Shown piece by piece: positions 1 to 8,255 of a stretch of 64,000 nt of DNA. The translations under genes and the position numbers were made by a program. Each line of letters opens with the position of its first letter. The first letter of the stretch is position 1. The notes below the pieces were generated by a model that saw only the letters and a program-made list of their open reading frames with translations, was not told where the DNA came from and searched no databases. This DNA is from Cloacibacillus porcorum. GTDB taxonomy: Bacteria; Synergistota; Synergistia; Synergistales; Synergistaceae. The DNA lies in NCBI RefSeq assembly GCF_001701045.1, contig NZ_CP016757.1:885501-949500 (forward strand), in the 5' to 3' direction.

Positions 1-172
1 TTTATTTACACATGCATTTAGAAAAAGACTGACTATACGAAGTCAAGAGGAAAGTAACAAAAAAGAGTAAAAGAACTAGGAAAACATCGTACCTTGACAA
101 AAGCATACAGAAATTGACCTCTTCCCAAGCCAGAAGTCAGAAACGAGAAGTAGTTTGTGATGGCATCCTAAA

Positions 173-1360
173 TCAGGCAGCCATTGAAACGAATACCTCG
201 TTTGTATAAAGCATGTGGAATATAACGCGTATGAGTTTTTTTGAAAGATGTCCCAAAGCGACAAAGTAATGTTTTCCCTGGGCAATCTTGTGCTCCATAT
301 AGTTTCGAAAGTCACGGCAGTGGATAGAACAGAGCCTTGCCGCCTGCATCAGAGACCAGCGCAGATATGTCGAACCGTGTTTGACCATAGGCGTGTTCGC
401 CGCGTTGAACTTGCCGGATTGATATGTGGACGGGTCAAGTCCAGCGAAGGCCTGAAGCTGGTCAGGTTTTTTGAAGCGTCGTATATCGCCTATCTCCGCA
501 AGTATGACGGCGGCGGTACGAAAGCCAATACCAGGAATCGTCAGCAGCGGCGTATTTATTTCAGCGACCATAGCCGCGATCTGTCTGTCCAAAAACGCGA
601 TCTGTCGTTTAAAGAAACGTATCTGCTCAATGACCTGAGAGAGTTCTAAAGAAAGAGCCTTGCTTGTTCTGGCAATAGAATTCTTCGCCATTGATTTTAT
701 TGCCTCAGCCTTTTCTCTCCCATACCTGCCCTTTGATGCGTAACGCAGGATATTTGTCAGCCGGTCGATGCGACACGCGGCAATCATATCCGCCCCCGGC
801 AGTTCTGCCATAAGCGCCAGTGTAGACGCCTGCCCCGTTCTGAGCCCTAAAGAGGGCAGTTCTGGAAAAAGCAAGTCGACCATTCTGGACATGGAAACCT
901 TTGATCTGCTGCAAATGGCAACTAGCCTGTGCCTGTGGCGTGTAAGAGACTTTAGCTCCTGAATCTGGTAAGATACAGTGACAGGACTTGAGACTTCTGA
1001 CATCAGTATCCCCGCGATACATTTTGCGTCGGCCTTGTCTGTTTTTGTTCTGCGCAGTGAAATTGCCTGTCGATAAAGCTTCACGCGCAAAGGGTTGAAC
1101 ACCACGGGTTGAAATCCGCTGGAACGGAGGAAAGCCACAAGGTTTGCGCTGTAATGTCCGGTAGCTTCAAGTCCTGTCCTTATCTGAGAAGAGTCTGCGC
1201 TCTTTCCGGAAACAGCCGAAATGGCGGCAATGAGCTTTGAAAAACCTTCCTTGTCGTTCGAAAAGGAGAAAGACTCCCGCAGACACGTGCCAGAATCGCC
1301 AAGAATGCAGCAGTCATGCTTATCCTTGGCAACATCAATACCAACATAAATCAAGACCAT
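173..1360 (-). mobile_element. IS110-family transposase (DEDD recombinase)
   Basis: Transposase of about 395 residues. The N-terminal RuvC-like DEDD domain shows YVGIDVAKDKHD, the Glu in GLEATGHY and the KTDKADA acidic pair. The C-terminal Transposase_20 domain shows LLTIPGIGFRTA and FAGLDPS followed by QSGKF, which carries the family's second catalytic Ser. IS110 enzymes insert elements guided by a structured bridge RNA made from the element's own end. The reading frame looks intact. The start is uncertain: ATG at 1360 has no spaced ribosome site, while TTG at 1354 sits five bases after GGGGA. The DNA upstream (1373-1540) holds the long non-coding end; 1-172 lies downstream of the stop and I saw no gene in it. 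Exact element ends cannot be fixed without an empty site. Confidence 0.9.
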
Positions 1361-1424
1361 CCCCACTTTCAAAAAGAAACAGCACGCTGGGAAACCACAT
1401 ACTTTTTACCAACGGATCCTCGTT

Positions 1425-1540
1425 ATATATAAACCGTCGAAGCGGTATCTGACTAATCACCGGTCAAGTAAAAAGCTGTGGCTGGAGCCTTTAGGAAACC
1501 GTCTATGCGGTAGGAGGTTATACCAGCCCACAGCGTCTGT
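1425..1540 (-). ncRNA. candidate IS110 bridge RNA region
   Basis: Upstream of the transposase, GCTGTGGCTGG (1475-1485) pairs with CCAGCCCACAGC (1523-1534) with one bulge, enclosing a 37-base loop. Inside that loop is ACCG-TCTATG-CGGT. A related 17-mer occurs twice: AAACCGTCGAAGCGGTA at 1431-1447 and AAACCGTCTATGCGGTA at 1496-1512. IS110-group bridge RNAs lie in this position and have two guide loops. The assignment is inference from position and foldability. Confidence 0.45.
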
Positions 1541-1683
1541 ATGTTTTGTACAAGAACAATACTATGAAACGTGCTCTTGAACAACTAACTTATTATACGA
1601 GGAGGTTTGAATTTATTTGCGGCGGTGGGCGCGAGGGCGCGTTTGAAGGTTGGTATGTGACATAAATGAAAGGAGCAATCAAT

Positions 1684-3105
1684 ATGGGAGAAATAGCACC
1701 GAAGGGAATAATCTCGTTAATACCGGTATTCATTACTTTGATTCTGGCGTTCAAAACAAAGGACGCCGTATTTTCTCTGCTTATTGGATGTATATCCGGC
1801 GTGATGGTCGCGGGATTTTATAACCCGGTGTTTGGTCTGGCGCAGCTTTTCCAGGCGGCGCTCGGCAATGCCGACTTCATCTGGGTCGTGATGATAGAGG
1901 TCGTGATGGGGATAATGATCGCCAACTACCTGCGCGCCGACGTTATCAGCGGCGTGGCGAAATGGGGGCGGCAGATGGTTAAGAGCCGCCGCGTCGCCTA
2001 CGGCTTCGGCTGGATCGTCGCGCTGTTCGTCTTTTTCAGCGATTATTTCAGCCCTCTCTTCACGGGGCCGATCGCGAGGCCGATAACCGACGAGTATAAA
2101 GTCCCGCGGGAGATGCTCGCATATCAGCTCGACTCGACGAGCGGCCCGCTATGCACCATAACCCCGATCTCCGCCTGGGCTGTTTATATGGCCGGACTTC
2201 TCAAAGGGCACGGCCCCATTGAGACGGCGGATCAGGGAATGGCCCTCTTTATCCGCTCTATCCCCTTCAACTTTTATGGACTGGCCGCCGTCATCGTCTG
2301 CGGCCTCTTCGCCTTCCAGATACTTCCGCCCTTCGGCCCGATGAAAAAGGCGATGCGGCGGGCCGACGAGACCGGCGAGGTGATACGCCCCGGCTCAACG
2401 CCGCTTATGGGGGACGAATTTAATTCTATCCAGCCGATACCGGGCAAGGGTACGCATATGGTGATCCACCTCGTCGTGCCGGTCCTTCTTTTGATAATGG
2501 TGGCGGTCGGCTCGTTCTTCATCTACGGCGGCGTCAAGATTCTTGAAGCGTTTATCTCCGTGGTCCTCTATCAGTCCGTCGTAATGGCCGCGGGCGGATA
2601 TTACCGGAGCATAAAGGATTTTATCGATACGGGGACGATGGGCATCAAGGCGGTCCTTCCGGCAATCTTTATCCTTGCACTGGCCTACTGCATCAACACG
2701 ATATCGAAGAGCCTCGGGGCGCAGCAGTATGTCTTGGAGCTGACGCGGCACTGGATGACCCCGGCGATGCTGCCGGCGATAATCTTCGCGGCGGGAGCGG
2801 CGATCTCTTTCTTCACGGGAACCTCATGGGGTACCTACGCGCTGCTTGTTCCCTTCGCCATTCCCATCGCTTTCGGACTCTCAGGCGGAGAGGTAAACAA
2901 TCTCGTCGTCGTAACGGTCGCCGCGATCATGGGCGGCGGGCTCTTCGGTGACCACTGTTCGCCGCTATCCGATACCACCTGTCTCTCCTCGTTCGGAGCC
3001 TCATGCGACCACATGGACCACGTGGCGACGCAGCTGCCATATGCGCTGGCTATCGCGCTCTTCTGCGAGGTGCTTTTTGTCATCTGCGGCGTAACGATGC
3101 TGTAG
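1684..3105 (+). CDS. NhaC-family Na+/H+ antiporter-type carrier
   Basis: A polytopic membrane protein of 473 residues with about a dozen hydrophobic segments. It has the NhaC-superfamily pattern, including a GDHCSPLSDTT loop near residue 430 and a matching half-site SDYFSPLFTGPIARP near residue 125. Such proteins exchange Na+ for protons or act as amino-acid/amine exchangers. The first ATG in frame (1666) overlaps the ribosome site AAGGAG (1670-1675), so the ATG at 1684, eight bases further on, is the better start. A racemase and a saccharopine-dehydrogenase-like gene follow closely, suggesting an amino-acid substrate. That link is inferred from context. Confidence 0.8.
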   Translation: MGEIAPKGIISLIPVFITLILAFKTKDAVFSLLIGCISGVMVAGFYNPVFGLAQLFQAALGNADFIWVVMIEVVMGIMIANYLRADVISGVAKWGRQMVKSRRVAYGFGWIVALFVFFSDYFSPLFTGPIARPITDEYKVPREMLAYQLDSTSGPLCTITPISAWAVYMAGLLKGHGPIETADQGMALFIRSIPFNFYGLAAVIVCGLFAFQILPPFGPMKKAMRRADETGEVIRPGSTPLMGDEFNSIQPIPGKGTHMVIHLVVPVLLLIMVAVGSFFIYGGVKILEAFISVVLYQSVVMAAGGYYRSIKDFIDTGTMGIKAVLPAIFILALAYCINTISKSLGAQQYVLELTRHWMTPAMLPAIIFAAGAAISFFTGTSWGTYALLVPFAIPIAFGLSGGEVNNLVVVTVAAIMGGGLFGDHCSPLSDTTCLSSFGASCDHMDHVATQLPYALAIALFCEVLFVICGVTML

Positions 3106-3118
3106 GGCTGGCGAAGAT

Positions 3119-3862
3119 ATGGAAGCGATGAAGGCCGAGATCGCCGTTCTCTGCTGGGAGGAGGGGCATGTGCCGAAGGGGCTTATGCAGCTTGAGTCTC
3201 TGGCGGGCAACAGCACGAATCCCGACTCGTATCCTTTCCCGGTGCATTTTTGCCGGATTAAAGGCGCCAATGTCGAAACGGTGCTGGAGAATCCCAGCGG
3301 TGAGGTGCTGCGGCGCATGATAGAGGCGTCGAAGAGACTCATCGCCGGCGGAGTGCGGGCCATAACGACCAGCTGTGGCTTCAACGCAATCTTTCAGAGG
3401 GAGCTTGCCTCGGCTCTGCCGGTGCCGGTCTTCTCGTCCAGCCTGCTGCAGGTGCCGCTCGTCCATCGGATGATCTCGGCGGAGAGAAGCGTCGCCGTGC
3501 TGACGGCGAAGAAGAGCGCGCTCCGCGGCGAGCACCTTGCCGCCGTAGGGATCACAAAAGAGATGAGGGTCAATGTCCTGGGGATGGAAGAATCTCCCGA
3601 GTGGAACAAAATATTTACCGCTCCGGAAGAGCCGGTCGACCTTGGGAGGATCGCGAAGGATACTGTGGCCGCGGTGGAAAGGGGGATCGCGGAGCATCCC
3701 GAGACTGGAGCCGTAGTCCTGGAATGCACGGACCTGCCGCCGTTTGCCCAGTCAATAAGAGAGGCCGTCGGGCTGCCGGTATTTGATTTTATCACGCTGA
3801 TGGGAATGACAGCCGCTTCGATCGGCGTGGCAAGACCGTACTGGGGCCTGGCTGGCAGATAA
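3119..3862 (+). CDS. Asp/Glu/hydantoin racemase family protein
   Basis: A 247-residue protein with the two-cysteine layout of cofactor-independent racemases: a first Cys in ITTSCGFNA (about residue 84) and a second in VVLECTDLPP (about residue 200). Family members racemise aspartate, glutamate or hydantoins, or act as maleate isomerases, through two thiols. The start is 13 bases after the antiporter stop, and the next gene begins 18 bases after this one ends, so the three appear to form one operon. The true substrate is unknown. Confidence 0.75.
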   Translation: MEAMKAEIAVLCWEEGHVPKGLMQLESLAGNSTNPDSYPFPVHFCRIKGANVETVLENPSGEVLRRMIEASKRLIAGGVRAITTSCGFNAIFQRELASALPVPVFSSSLLQVPLVHRMISAERSVAVLTAKKSALRGEHLAAVGITKEMRVNVLGMEESPEWNKIFTAPEEPVDLGRIAKDTVAAVERGIAEHPETGAVVLECTDLPPFAQSIREAVGLPVFDFITLMGMTAASIGVARPYWGLAGR

Positions 3863-3880
3863 AACAAAGGAGTGTTCTCT

Positions 3881-5200
3881 ATGAAAACAGTACTGCTGTT
3901 GGGTGCGGGACGAATCTCCGCCCCGTATGTCGATTATCTTCTGCGCAAAGGCAGCTGCAAAATAGTTGTCGCCGATGTGTCCGAAGAAAACCTGAAGGCC
4001 ATCTCCGCGCTTTCTCCGGCGGTCGAAACGGTAAAGGCGGACGTGGCAAGAGAGGCGGGGGCGCTGATAGATAAGTACCGCCCGGAGGTCGCCGCCCTGT
4101 TTTTGCCGCCGGAGCTTCTTACCGGGGCTTCGCGCACCTGTCTTGAAAAGCGGGTTAATGTGGTGCATCCTGTTTACCTCACGGAGGAGACGCGCGCCAT
4201 GGCCGACGAGATTAGGGAGGCGGGGCTGATATTTGTCGCGGAGCTTGGGCTGGACCCCGGCATCGACCATATGTCGGCGTCGCAGAATATCAACGAGATC
4301 CACGCGGCGGGCGGTAAGGTGCACTCCTTCCGCTCCCTCTGCGGCGCGCTGCCGGCGCTGGAATCGAACACTAACCCGTGGGGGTACAAGCTTTCGTGGT
4401 CGCCCTCCAGCCTTATTGGGGCCAGCAAGCGGACGGCGAAAATTTTACAGGATGGAAAAGAGATACTTTGGCCGGACGGAGAGACATACGAGCATGCCTT
4501 CCTGTACGAGGTCCCGCGGCTCGGCGTCTTCGAGGCCTACGCCAACGCCGATTCGACCGTCTATAGGGAAAGCCACAATATTCCCGAGGCTGAATCGATA
4601 TATCGCGGCACGCTGCGTTTCCAGAGCTGGTGCGAAACTATCTGTTACATGAATCAGATCGGTTTCTTTGAAACGGAGCCGCAGAACACGGAAGGAATGA
4701 CCTTTGCCGGATTTACGGCCCGCCAGTGCGGTTATGAGGGCATGGAGGCGAAGGATGCCCTCTGCAGGCGCTTCGACCTCAAAGGCTGGTCCGCCTTTGT
4801 CCTGCGTATGGGCTGGCTTGGCTTCTTCGACGACAGGACGCTGCCCTTTGCGAGCGCCTCGGCGCGGGACGTGGTATCGTACCTCTTTGCCGAGAAGCTG
4901 AATTTCGCCCCGGACGAGAGAGATCTCGTCGTGCTCTGCGATGAGATCGTCGCCTCCTTCCCGGACGGAAGCACGAAACAGTATAATTCCGTGCTGATAG
5001 ATTACGGCATCCCCGGAAAATGGACTTCCTGCTCGCGGACCACGGGCGTTCCTCCGGCAATCGCGACGCGTTTCATCCTTGAGGGGCGGATAAAGACGCC
5101 GGGACTGCATGTCCCGATGTCTCCCGAAATATACGAACCGGTGCTCGCCGAGCTGAAAAACGAGGATATCGTTCTGGAAGAGACTGTCGTATCGCTTTAG
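3881..5200 (+). CDS. saccharopine dehydrogenase-like oxidoreductase
   Basis: A 439-residue protein with an N-terminal Rossmann fold (VLLLGAGRISAPYVDYL, residues 3-19) and the saccharopine-dehydrogenase C-terminal region with ELGLDPGIDHM (about residue 125). Family members reductively couple or split saccharopine in lysine metabolism using NAD(P). AAAGGAG at 3866-3872 sits eight bases before the ATG at 3881, which is preferred over the upstream GTG at 3872. It is the last gene of the antiporter-racemase operon, ending at a strong hairpin. In an amino-acid fermenter a lysine-related or amino-acid dehydrogenase role is plausible but unproven. Confidence 0.75.
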   Translation: MKTVLLLGAGRISAPYVDYLLRKGSCKIVVADVSEENLKAISALSPAVETVKADVAREAGALIDKYRPEVAALFLPPELLTGASRTCLEKRVNVVHPVYLTEETRAMADEIREAGLIFVAELGLDPGIDHMSASQNINEIHAAGGKVHSFRSLCGALPALESNTNPWGYKLSWSPSSLIGASKRTAKILQDGKEILWPDGETYEHAFLYEVPRLGVFEAYANADSTVYRESHNIPEAESIYRGTLRFQSWCETICYMNQIGFFETEPQNTEGMTFAGFTARQCGYEGMEAKDALCRRFDLKGWSAFVLRMGWLGFFDDRTLPFASASARDVVSYLFAEKLNFAPDERDLVVLCDEIVASFPDGSTKQYNSVLIDYGIPGKWTSCSRTTGVPPAIATRFILEGRIKTPGLHVPMSPEIYEPVLAELKNEDIVLEETVVSL

Positions 5201-5225
5201 CGGAGGCGTTTTCTTAAACTAAAGA

Positions 5226-5258
5226 GCAGGCGCCCCCAAGATGAGAGGGGGCGCCTGC
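5226..5258. terminator. 12-bp perfect hairpin between convergent genes
   Basis: GCAGGCGCCCCC and its exact complement enclose a nine-base loop. It lies between the convergent saccharopine-dehydrogenase-like and Fe-ADH genes. There is no long T-run, so it may end transcription weakly or stabilise 3' ends in both directions. Confidence 0.6.
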
Positions 5259-5295
5259 CGCGTAATAGGTTTTCCGTCGTTTTGCTTTCCGCCTG

Positions 5296-6369
5296 TTATT
5301 TTATCCGGCCGCTGTATTCGTCCAGCTCCATAATTCCGGAGATTATCATATCTTTGGTGACCTCGTAGGGGTATTTCCGCACGTCGATTCCCGCGAGCGC
5401 CTTCTCCGCCACGGCGGGGAGGTCGGCGGGCGACGCGTGGATATCGGCGAGGCGCGTCGGCAGCCCGATGGAACGGCTGAAGCGCAGGACCTTGTCGCGT
5501 TCGTCAAACTGTCCGTCGGCGGTGAGCATCGCCAGGATGCCGAAGGAGACCACCTCGCCGTGGAGGTGATGGTTTGCCTCCGTGCTCGGCAGTACGGTGA
5601 AGCCGTTGTAGATCGCGTGCGCCATGCCTGTCGTATAGTCCACCTGTACAAAGTTTGAGACAAGGCCGGTGGAGACGATGATGCTGAGAATCACCTCGGA
5701 GAGCTCGTAGGTGACGCGCCCGGCGCGGCAGTCCGCGAGGGCCTTTTCGCCCCAGCGTAGGATCGGCGCGGAGCACATGGGGCTGAGGGCGATGCCCATG
5801 GCGTCGGAATGCGAGGGGGTGTCTCCGCGGGAAGAGATCGTACACTCATAACACTTGGCCATGGTGTCGCCCATCCCGGCCCAGAGGTAACGGTCGGGAG
5901 CGTCGGCGATGATCTGCGTGTCGATAAAGATATGGCTTGGAGGAACCTTGGAGAAGGAATAGTCCCGCAGGCTCCCGTCCGGGTTATAGACTATCCCCAG
6001 GCTTGTGCACGAGGCGCAGGTCGAGGCGATGGTGGGGAAGGTGAAGAAGGGCCGTCCCGTGCGGTGCGCCAGCACCTTGCATGTGTCGATGGCTTTGCCG
6101 CCTCCGACCGCGAAGAGCATGTCTGCCTCCCGCACCTGCGGTTCCAGCATGTCCACGTTCTCATAACTGCATTCGCCGCCATACCAGAAACAGCCTAAAG
6201 ATTCGATAGACGAACCGTCGATAGCCCGGAGGATCTTATCCCGTGCGGCGGCAAGCGCCTGCTTCCCGCCGATGATCGCGGTCTTCTTTCCATATTGGGC
6301 GCAGATGTTCACGATATCGTCATAGGCGTCGGTCCCGATGGTATAGCCGGGAATTAATGTTCTTTCCAT
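5296..6369 (-). CDS. iron-containing alcohol dehydrogenase family protein (GldA-like)
   Basis: A 357-residue protein of the Fe-ADH / glycerol dehydrogenase superfamily. The NAD-binding glycine motif is FAVGGGKAIDTCK (about residues 90-102), followed by FPTIASTCASCTSLGIVY. Metal-ligand histidines are expected in GMAHAIYNG and in EANHHLHGEVVSFG. It lies 30 bases downstream of the T-box-controlled permease gene and is probably cotranscribed with it. The combination suggests reduction of an aldehyde derived from an imported amino acid, but the substrate cannot be read from sequence. Confidence 0.75.
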   Translation of the reverse strand: MERTLIPGYTIGTDAYDDIVNICAQYGKKTAIIGGKQALAAARDKILRAIDGSSIESLGCFWYGGECSYENVDMLEPQVREADMLFAVGGGKAIDTCKVLAHRTGRPFFTFPTIASTCASCTSLGIVYNPDGSLRDYSFSKVPPSHIFIDTQIIADAPDRYLWAGMGDTMAKCYECTISSRGDTPSHSDAMGIALSPMCSAPILRWGEKALADCRAGRVTYELSEVILSIIVSTGLVSNFVQVDYTTGMAHAIYNGFTVLPSTEANHHLHGEVVSFGILAMLTADGQFDERDKVLRFSRSIGLPTRLADIHASPADLPAVAEKALAGIDVRKYPYEVTKDMIISGIMELDEYSGRIK

Positions 6370-6399
6370 GTGTAACCAGTCCTTTCAAAAACCTGTCTT

Positions 6400-7629
6400 T
6401 TATTCCGCTTTTCCGGGTTCCGCCCGCTCGGGGGCGATCTTTTCGCCTATCCGCAGGAATCTCCCCGATATGGAAGAGCCGCGGTATTCCGGGTTGGCCT
6501 CCAGGAATTTTCTGTTTTTATAGATGCCGGCCGTCATAAAGGGGATGATGACGACGGCGATGGCATAATAGCCGCAGTATCCGTAGCCGTATTTGATGAT
6601 GTTGGTCAGCCCAGCGAGGGAGATGCCCATGGAGAGCGCGATGATGAAAGCTGCGACGATGGCGCTTCTGACCGTCGAGGAGGAGATGCCGCGGAAGAGC
6701 GGCAGCTTTTCAAACCTTGCCACAAAGCCGAAGGTCGTCGTGACGCCGGTGGAGATCAGGCACAGCAGCAGGCAGATCCCGTACATCACCGTCAGCCAGC
6801 CGATACCCATCTCCCGGCAGGAGGTCAGCGTGGGGATGACGGAGCCGCCGGCCACCGACGTATAGAAAGGCTTCCAGCAGAGCAGCATCAGCACGGAGAG
6901 CACCAGCGCCACGGTGTTCATGACGAAGGATACCCACATCGAGCTGTCGCAGGCCTTTTTGTTTATCAGCGGCGTTCCGCAGGCGACCATCGTCGGCAGC
7001 GTCACGCACTGGAAGGCGGCATAGGTGAAACCGTTAAGGATCGCCTGGGGAAGGCCGGAAAATCCGCTGGACTTAAAATCCGCGGAGAGCACCGCGCCGA
7101 TGCCGCCGTTTTTAACGATGCCTATCAGATAGATCGTGACGGCGGTCGCGAGGATGGCGATTCCCATGTATGTCGTCGCCATGCGCACCAGCCGCGCGCC
7201 GAATATGGTGAGCGCCAGGACGATGGCTCCGACGATGACGATGCCCAGATAGTAATTGATGGCGAAGTACTCGCGCAGCGCGGAGGCCGCTCCGGAGATC
7301 GCCGCGGCTACGGCCATCAGCACCATGATATAAAAGAATATCTCAAACATGACGTACAGCCCGTCAAAGGGGTGGTAGAGGGTCTGAAAGAGCTCCTTGT
7401 AGGAGGAGAGCCCCCGTGAATTGTACATAAACATCGCCTCGCGCATGGTTATGGCCAACAGCAGCATGGCGAGAACGGCGGAAAAAGGTCCGAGCCAGCC
7501 GAGGCTGACATAGTAGGTATTAGCCTGGTTTCCGGTGGCGAAACCGCCGCCGGCGTGGGCGGAAAACAGCACTGAGCCAACGGAAAAGGCGATGGCAAAT
7601 GGTACTTTCGCAGATACGTCTTTGTTCAT
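6400..7629 (-). CDS. YkvI-family membrane transporter
   Basis: A 409-residue integral membrane protein of the YkvI group of the APC-like transporters, with about ten or eleven hydrophobic segments and the N-terminal signature GGGFATGNQ (about residues 26-34). Its longer frame extends into the leader, but the ATG at 7629 follows AAAGGA and matches the family N-terminus (MNKDVSAKVPFAIAFS). An upstream T-box riboswitch indicates control by uncharged tRNA and supports an amino-acid substrate. The candidate specifier codon is CTC, pointing to leucine. The downstream Fe-ADH gene is probably in the same transcript. Confidence 0.75.
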   Translation of the reverse strand: MNKDVSAKVPFAIAFSVGSVLFSAHAGGGFATGNQANTYYVSLGWLGPFSAVLAMLLLAITMREAMFMYNSRGLSSYKELFQTLYHPFDGLYVMFEIFFYIMVLMAVAAAISGAASALREYFAINYYLGIVIVGAIVLALTIFGARLVRMATTYMGIAILATAVTIYLIGIVKNGGIGAVLSADFKSSGFSGLPQAILNGFTYAAFQCVTLPTMVACGTPLINKKACDSSMWVSFVMNTVALVLSVLMLLCWKPFYTSVAGGSVIPTLTSCREMGIGWLTVMYGICLLLCLISTGVTTTFGFVARFEKLPLFRGISSSTVRSAIVAAFIIALSMGISLAGLTNIIKYGYGYCGYYAIAVVIIPFMTAGIYKNRKFLEANPEYRGSSISGRFLRIGEKIAPERAEPGKAE

Positions 7630-7724
7630 GTTAAAAATCCTTTCTTTCTTTTTTCTTGTGCCGCACGGCGGCCGCAGGCCGGGGTCACAGCCCCGGCGAA
7701 ATCCGTCTTTCGGAACAAAAAAAA

Positions 7725-7985
7725 CCCTTCCGTCTTTTCTGTTCCGAAACGGACAGAAGAGACGAAAGGGGAAGGCTTCCGCGGTACCACTCTTCATTCA
7801 TTCTAAAAGAATGCTCTTATACGGGATACTGACATATCCCTGCCGCTGTATCGGGCGGACCCGTCCGCGCTTACTGAAAAACTTCTGCGCAGCCGCTCCG
7901 TGACGAGTTCGGCAATATACTCTTCGGCTGCCTTGCACCAACCGGCACCTCTCTGAATCGGTATGATTGCTTACTGCTTCACATC
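7725..7985 (-). promoter_or_regulatory. T-box riboswitch leader
   Basis: On the minus strand the antiterminator core AGAGTGGTACCGCGG lies at 7793-7779. It is followed by a terminator stem at 7770-7725 that ends in eight T (7724-7717). Upstream is a Stem I-like region with CAGAGAGG and GGTTGGTGCAAGG (about 7956-7929) and GAA-CTC-GTC-AC-GGAG (7910-7896). By alignment with known T-boxes the specifier would be CTC (7907-7905), that is leucine. The T-box core is directly visible; the specifier assignment is less sure. Uncharged tRNA would stabilise the antiterminator and switch on the permease gene. Confidence 0.85.
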
Positions 7986-8010
7986 ATTGCGTTATTCTTA
8001 TTGACAAGCA

Positions 8011-8038
8011 ATTATAATAATTCATTTTTGAAAGTCAA
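8011..8038 (-). promoter_or_regulatory. sigma-70 promoter of the T-box operon
   Basis: TTGACT (8038-8033), a 16-base spacer and TATAAT (8016-8011) on the minus strand, just upstream of the T-box leader. Confidence 0.75.
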
Positions 8039-8181
8039 TAGTTATCTTAATGTTTTTACGTATTTTTACGTTAATGTTATCTCTGAAAATTTCACGCCGC
8101 GGCTGGCGGCGGATAAATATATCCCGTGATAAGTCGTTCTGTTACCGGCTTCGCTGCCGCTTTGCCTCACGGAATATATGA

Positions 8182-8212
8182 AAGAGGGCGCGGCTTCCGG
8201 CCGCGCCCTCTT
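8182..8212. terminator. GC-rich hairpin after the amino-acid ABC operon
   Basis: AAGAGGGCGCGGC and GCCGCGCCCTCTT form a perfect stem around a short loop, 44 bases past the stop of the ABC permease gene. It has only a weak T-run. The rest of 8041-8255 holds nothing else clear apart from a loose inverted repeat (ATCCCGTGA near 8121 and TCACGGAAT near 8167). Confidence 0.55.
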
Positions 8213-8255
8213 ATTGAACGTTAAATCTTTTCCGTTACCGTACTACGGTGTATAC

